Shown here: positions 60,222 through 64,000 of the stretch, in pieces
How positions within the stretch are numbered: the stretch's first letter is position 1
How the letters are laid out: each line of letters opens with the position of its first letter
Source of the DNA: CALAMC01 sp964459465
Lineage (GTDB): Bacteria > Zixibacteria > MSB-5A5 > GN15 > PGXB01
Length of the DNA stretch: 64,000 bases
Direction: 5' to 3'
Assembly (NCBI GenBank): GCA_964459465.1
Contig: CAYWLR010000001.1
Coordinates: 62,001 to 126,000 of the forward strand
Position numbers and translations under genes: made by a program
Notes under the pieces: model-generated
The model's input: the letters and a program-made list of their open reading frames with translations, nothing else
Databases searched by the model: none
Told to the model about the DNA's origin: nothing

Positions 60222-61484
60222 TTAACCGTCTATTCTTTTTATATCGGCTCCAAGAGCAGAAAGTTTTTGTTCCAGCCGTTCATAACCGCGATCTATATGA
60301 TATACCCTCAATACTTCGCTCTGGCCTTCCGCCGCAAGACAGGCTATCACCAGCCCGGCCCCAGCCCGGATATCAGAAGCCATAACTGCCGCTCCTTTAA
60401 GGTGTTTGACGCCGTTTATTGTGGCCTCATCGCCCGTCACGGTAACGTCAGCTCCAAGACGCCGCAACTCCATCACGTGCGCGAATCTATCTTCAAAAAC
60501 AGTTTCTTTGATACTACTTGTTCCCTCGGCCACCGTAGTCGCCGCCATGAGGCAAGCCTGCAAATCAGTCGGAAAACCGGGGAAGGGGTAAGTGATGGCC
60601 TTGACCGGCTTGAGTCTTTTGGGAGATTTGATCGTTATTTTATCCCGCTCCTCGCCAATTTCGCAGCCCATTTCATACAACTTGCGTGAAACCAGAGTGA
60701 GATGGAACGGATTGATATTTTCTATTTCCATGGAGCCACCGGTAGCCGCGGCGGCAAACATAAATGTCCCGGCCACCAGACGATCCCCGGAAACCCGGTA
60801 TGTTATTGGTTTTAGATGTGTTACGCCCTCAACCGTGACCGTCGCTGTGCCCGCCCCGGATATTTTGGCGCCGGCCTCATTAAGGAAATTGGCTACGTCG
60901 ACGACCTCCGGGTCACACGCGGCATTGATTATGCGCGTGGTCCCTTTGGCCAGCGTTGCCCCGAATATCAAATTTTCCGTCCCGGTATGAGACGGCCGGT
61001 CAAAAATGACCGTCGCCCCTTCAAGCTTTTTGGCCTTGGCAATGATATATCCGGCATCTTCGGATAATTCCGCACCCAGCTCCCGGAAACCTTTGATATG
61101 AAAATCGACCGGCCGCGCGCCGAGAGTGCAACCGCCGGGAAGCGACACTTTGGCTTCATGCATACGGCTCAACAGCGGGCCCAGCACGAGAAACGATGCC
61201 CGCATCTGGCGCACTAAATCATACGGGGCCACGTTGTTGGACAGATCACTGCTGTCGATAATCATGGTCCCCTCATCCGGGGAGTATTCGACTTTGGAGC
61301 CAAAGCTCTCCAGCAACTTTTTAATCGTGAAAATGTCCCGCAGATTCGGGATATTGTGCAAAGTGACTTCGCCTGATGAAACCAATATGGCGCCGGCAAT
61401 GATCGGTAAAGCGGCGTTTTTGGAACCGCCCGTCTGAACGGTACCGCATAACTGTTTTCCGCCGGAAATGATAAATTTATCCAT
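60222..61484 (-). CDS. murA: UDP-N-acetylglucosamine 1-carboxyvinyltransferase
   Basis: First committed enzyme of peptidoglycan synthesis, transferring enolpyruvate from PEP to UDP-GlcNAc. Family landmarks: GGSKNAALPI near the N-terminus (with catalytic Lys), VRQMRASFLVLGPLL, GGCTLGARPVDFHI with the reactive Cys119, GTENLIFGA, FPTDLQAC and RAGAGLVIACLAAEG near the C-terminus. Length 420 residues is standard. The ATG at 61484 has AGAGGA 6 bases upstream; the TTG one codon earlier is less likely. It probably heads an operon with the peptidase-barrel fusion. Cytosolic. Confidence 0.97.
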   Translation of the reverse strand: MDKFIISGGKQLCGTVQTGGSKNAALPIIAGAILVSSGEVTLHNIPNLRDIFTIKKLLESFGSKVEYSPDEGTMIIDSSDLSNNVAPYDLVRQMRASFLVLGPLLSRMHEAKVSLPGGCTLGARPVDFHIKGFRELGAELSEDAGYIIAKAKKLEGATVIFDRPSHTGTENLIFGATLAKGTTRIINAACDPEVVDVANFLNEAGAKISGAGTATVTVEGVTHLKPITYRVSGDRLVAGTFMFAAAATGGSMEIENINPFHLTLVSRKLYEMGCEIGEERDKITIKSPKRLKPVKAITYPFPGFPTDLQACLMAATTVAEGTSSIKETVFEDRFAHVMELRRLGADVTVTGDEATINGVKHLKGAAVMASDIRAGAGLVIACLAAEGQSEVLRVYHIDRGYERLEQKLSALGADIKRIDG

Positions 61485-61623
61485 CAATTATCCTCTACTT
61501 TTTAACGCTTCTTGGCCAAATCCGTTCGGCCGGATTTATTAACAATGCAGGATAAATTATTGATTCCCTTAAAACAATATTCAATATATCCTTGACAGAA
61601 GTCCGCGCGTCCGACACTTTTAT

Positions 61624-61641
61624 GGCGCCGACCGCGGCGCC
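61624..61641. repeat. GGCGCC inverted repeat upstream of the YCII-AHSA1 gene
   Basis: Two GGCGCC palindromes separated by GACCGC lie 40-57 bases before the ATG at 61681. They can pair as a 6-bp stem or act as paired operator half-sites. A TTGACA at 61592-61597 has no good -10 box. Confidence 0.35.
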
Positions 61642-61680
61642 AGCCCATTCGGTTTGACAAATTATTAAAGGAAAAGTCTA

Positions 61681-62547
61681 ATGAAAAAACGTATTTTCGT
61701 ATTTTTAATGCTGATGGCGGCCGCATCTGCCGGATCAGCACAGGATGGAGAAACTCAGATGGCACTGCCCAAACATTATCTGGTAGAACTTATCGGAACC
61801 CGGCCGACCTGGCCCGATGATATGACTCCCGATGAAGAAAAAATCATGGCCGAACATTTCGAATATCTTAAAAAGCTCACCCATGACCGCAAGGTAATCG
61901 CGGCCGGGCCGGTCTTCGATTTTAAATTCGGACTGGTTATTTTACAGGTCGAATCGGAACATGAAGCTCACGAGATAATGGACAAAGAACCGTCGGTTGT
62001 CATAGGGCTTCATACCTACAAAATGTCCAAAATGCGAGTCTCACTCCTTTGTGATTATACTCCGCCTTTCCGCTTTGTGGCGGAACCGACCGACCGGGCG
62101 ATTACTAAAGAAGTCGTCGTGTCGGCGTCGCTTGATGACGTCTGGAATGCTTGGACCACGACCGATGGGGTCAAATCTTTTTTCTCCCCCGATGCCAAAG
62201 TCGAATTAAAAATAGGCGGGCCGTATGAAATCTATTTCGATTCGTCGGCGCCTTATGGTTTGCGCGGATCCGAATTCTGCCGAGTGTTGAGTTATCTGCC
62301 GAAGAAAATGCTTAGTTTCGAATGGAACGCGCCGCCGTCGTTTGCCGAACTGCGGGATACTCACACCATCGTCGTTTTACAATTTGAATCTCTGCCGGAA
62401 AATCAGGTCAAAGTTACATTGACCCATCATGGCTGGGGCAAGAAAGAGAGTTGGCAAAAAGTATATGAATATTTCGATAAAGCCTGGGCCTATGTATTGA
62501 GCAATTTCGAAAAACGATTCAAAGACGGCCCATTCCAATGGAAATGA
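61681..62547 (+). CDS. Secreted YCII-AHSA1 two-domain protein
   Basis: A 288-residue protein with a signal peptide (about 1-20). Residues about 30-125 fit the YCII-related fold (HYLVELIGTRPTWP, HFEYLKKLTHDRKVIAAGPV, EAHEIMDKEPSVVIG). Residues about 140-285 fit the AHSA1/SRPBCC fold (TKEVVVSASLDDVWNAWTTTDGVKSFF, VLSYLPKKMLSFEWNAPP, THHGWGKKESWQKVYEYFDKAWAYVL). AAAGGA precedes the ATG. Each domain is usually cytosolic and single, so an exported fusion is uncommon. Might bind a small hydrophobic ligand in the periplasm. Catalysis is not evident. Confidence 0.82.
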   Translation: MKKRIFVFLMLMAAASAGSAQDGETQMALPKHYLVELIGTRPTWPDDMTPDEEKIMAEHFEYLKKLTHDRKVIAAGPVFDFKFGLVILQVESEHEAHEIMDKEPSVVIGLHTYKMSKMRVSLLCDYTPPFRFVAEPTDRAITKEVVVSASLDDVWNAWTTTDGVKSFFSPDAKVELKIGGPYEIYFDSSAPYGLRGSEFCRVLSYLPKKMLSFEWNAPPSFAELRDTHTIVVLQFESLPENQVKVTLTHHGWGKKESWQKVYEYFDKAWAYVLSNFEKRFKDGPFQWK

Positions 62548-62565
62548 CAAAATAATAGAAAGACC

Positions 62566-62588
62566 CGCCGTATCGGCGAGCCTTTTTT
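62566..62588 (+). terminator. Short terminator after the YCII-AHSA1 gene
   Basis: CGCCG (62566-62570) pairs with CGGCG (62574-62578), followed by AGCC and six T. Confidence 0.5.
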
Positions 62589-62610
62589 ATAAAAGGGTAT
62601 CCCTCCGATT

Positions 62611-63435
62611 CTAGGCCGCTTTTTCGGAAATTGCCTCATGCATATGGATATCCCGCTGTGGATAGGGGATACTTATGCCCTGTTCATCGAAAGTCAACTT
62701 AACCTTCTCGGTAATGTCAAAATAAACGCGCCAGTAATCCGAGGTTTTCGCCCATGGTCTGACGACAAAATTCACCGAGCTGTCGGCCAATTCGGAAACC
62801 GCCACGACGGGGGCGGGCTCCTTCAGGACGCGTTCGTCTTCGGCGAGGATTCGTTCCAGAATCTTTTTGGCCTTTTTGATATCGTCATCGTAGCTGATTC
62901 CGAAGACGAGGTCGATCCGCCGCGTCTCGTTGGCCGAGTAATTGGTGATATTGCCGCCGGTGACACCGCTGTTGGGGACGATAATCATTTTGTTGTCGGG
63001 GGTTTTCAGCACTGTGTTAAAAATCTGAATGGCGTCGACCGTGCCTACCGTTCCTGCAATTTCGACAAAATCGCCCGTCTTGAACGGGCGGAAAATTATA
63101 AGCATCACGCCCGACGCGAAGTTCGCCAGAGAACCCTGTAAAGCAAAGCCGATTGCCAGACCGGCGGCGCCAATGACGGCGATAAAAGATGTCGTTTCCA
63201 CCCCCAGTGTATTAACCGCCGCGAGTATGACAAAAATCAACAGCCCGATACGGGTCAAGCTCATGATAAATTTGGTCAGCGTTTCGTCGGTACCGGCTCC
63301 ACGCAATAGGCGACCCACCATTTTTGCGAGGAAACCCACGATAATGCGCCCGACCACCAGTATAACAATGGCCCCAACAACCTTGAGACCATAGGCGGCC
63401 AGCCATTCCATGAACAGGTTGGTCAAATGTTCCAT
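62611..63435 (-). CDS. Small-conductance mechanosensitive channel, MscS family
   Basis: A 274-residue inner-membrane channel that releases solutes on osmotic downshock. Three N-terminal helices are followed by the pore-lining TM3 with IAVIGAAGLAIGFALQGSLANFASGVMLII, the typical Gly/Ala-rich MscS pattern. The cytosolic beta domain has RPFKTGDFVEIAGTVGTVDAIQIFNT and the linker IIVPNSGVTGGNITNYS. A beta/alpha vestibule follows. AAAGG lies 7 bases upstream of the ATG. Length matches the E. coli MscS class. Confidence 0.94.
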   Translation of the reverse strand: MEHLTNLFMEWLAAYGLKVVGAIVILVVGRIIVGFLAKMVGRLLRGAGTDETLTKFIMSLTRIGLLIFVILAAVNTLGVETTSFIAVIGAAGLAIGFALQGSLANFASGVMLIIFRPFKTGDFVEIAGTVGTVDAIQIFNTVLKTPDNKMIIVPNSGVTGGNITNYSANETRRIDLVFGISYDDDIKKAKKILERILAEDERVLKEPAPVVAVSELADSSVNFVVRPWAKTSDYWRVYFDITEKVKLTFDEQGISIPYPQRDIHMHEAISEKAA

Positions 63436-63569
63436 TTGTCTGCCTTTCTATTGTTGTTATTAAAATGTCTCAATTCTCCAAACCCCGTCGAATCCATGGA
63501 AAATCGATACCGGGTCGGAAACGCAGGTATTCATATATTCAATTATACTATCGACCATCGAATGCAGGA

Positions 63570-64000
63570 TCAGATTTCTATATCATGCATACTTATACTT
63601 TCCCTGACGCGGGCCAGAAATTCCAATACTGGCTCTTCGGCGTAATCTGGATAGGTCCAGGGCAGCGCTATAAATTTCTTATTTTTATACATAAGCGTTA
63701 TTTCGGCGAATATTCCGTCGCGCAGATAAATGCGATGCGCGAAATCCTTGGTCGAAGCCAGTGTCAGATTGGCCAGGGTCAGAAGGCCGGGGTCAAGGTT
63801 GACGGTCCTGAAAAAATAATCACCCGATTTTTCGCCGAATTTCTCCTCGAGACGATTGGTCCAGATTTTAATATCGGCCAGCTCCGAGCGGTCAACCGGA
63901 TTTGCAAACGAAAAGAATTTACGCTTCAGATTATCGCCCATCTCTTCCCGATAATAGCTGGTATGCAAAAAATCCATTTCATCGGTCTCGAATTCCACCC
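63570..64000 (-). CDS. DUF4416-family protein (5' end outside window)
   Basis: The C-terminal 143 codons of a protein matching, from memory, the DUF4416 pattern: SYYREEMGDNLKRKFFSF, LADIKIWTNRLEEKF, RTVNLDPGLLTLANLTLASTKDF, HRIYLRDGIFAEITLMY and WTYPDYAEEPV. Family members are about 180 residues, so some 40 N-terminal residues lie beyond position 64000. No biochemical role is known to me. Orientation matches the MscS gene, 134 bases downstream. Confidence 0.8.
   Translation of the reverse strand, partial: VEFETDEMDFLHTSYYREEMGDNLKRKFFSFANPVDRSELADIKIWTNRLEEKFGEKSGDYFFRTVNLDPGLLTLANLTLASTKDFAHRIYLRDGIFAEITLMYKNKKFIALPWTYPDYAEEPVLEFLARVRESISMHDIEI

Overview
The window looks like ordinary bacterial chromosome with dense coding on both strands, no insertion sequence, no phage genes and no CRISPR array. 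Several traits point, by inference only, to an uncultured Gram-negative lineage of the FCB type (Zixibacteria-like). Three secreted proteins end in dockerin-like repeats built around NLLDILYLI. There are large secreted WD40/FG-GAP proteins, a tricorn-like protease, an Omp85-type barrel fusion, and many c-type cytochromes. No rRNA or phylogenetic marker is present, so the taxonomy remains a guess.

Layout. 0-10 kb: a partial secreted M14 carboxypeptidase, a chain of four intergenic hairpins, a two-component pair (sensor kinase with an FG-GAP-like periplasmic region plus a sigma-54 activator), a tricorn-like protease and an EamA exporter. 10-19 kb: a pseudo-SGNH hydrolase, a large GAF/PAS hybrid histidine kinase, homodimeric pyruvate dehydrogenase E1 (aceE), an SRPBCC protein and a succinate-semialdehyde-type dehydrogenase. 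19-23.4 kb: two divergently transcribed dockerin proteins, an M6 metalloprotease and an FG-GAP protein. 23.5-26.7 kb: an Rrf2 regulator followed by a DsrMK/HdrED-like membrane redox pair. 26.7-33.3 kb: a metallophosphoesterase, a divergent GlpX-like phosphatase and a three-gene operon with two GT-C glycosyltransferases. 33.4-37.5 kb: a MacA-permease-TolC efflux operon lacking an ATPase.

37.6-42.8 kb is the most interesting block. An 11-heme cytochrome c/cytochrome b fusion (CbcL-like architecture) converges on a decaheme MtrA/DmsE-like cytochrome and an MtrB/PioB-like outer-membrane barrel. Together they could form a quinol-to-outside electron conduit. The barrel carries its own CXXCH motif and is interrupted by one in-frame UGA, followed at SECIS-like distance by a 9-bp stem-loop.

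43.3-50.4 kb: a SulP transporter with a large coiled-coil insertion lies divergent from a five-gene phosphorelay (cytidylate-kinase-like/REC fusion, Cache kinase, REC, degenerate kinase, REC) that has no DNA-binding output. 50.7-64 kb: tRNA-Glu(CUC), a LonB-like protease, a 14-repeat propeller/dockerin protein, a methyltransferase, a peptidase-MA/TolB/Omp85 fusion next to murA, a secreted YCII-AHSA1 protein, an MscS channel and a partial DUF4416 protein. All domain assignments come from reading motifs by eye, with no database search.
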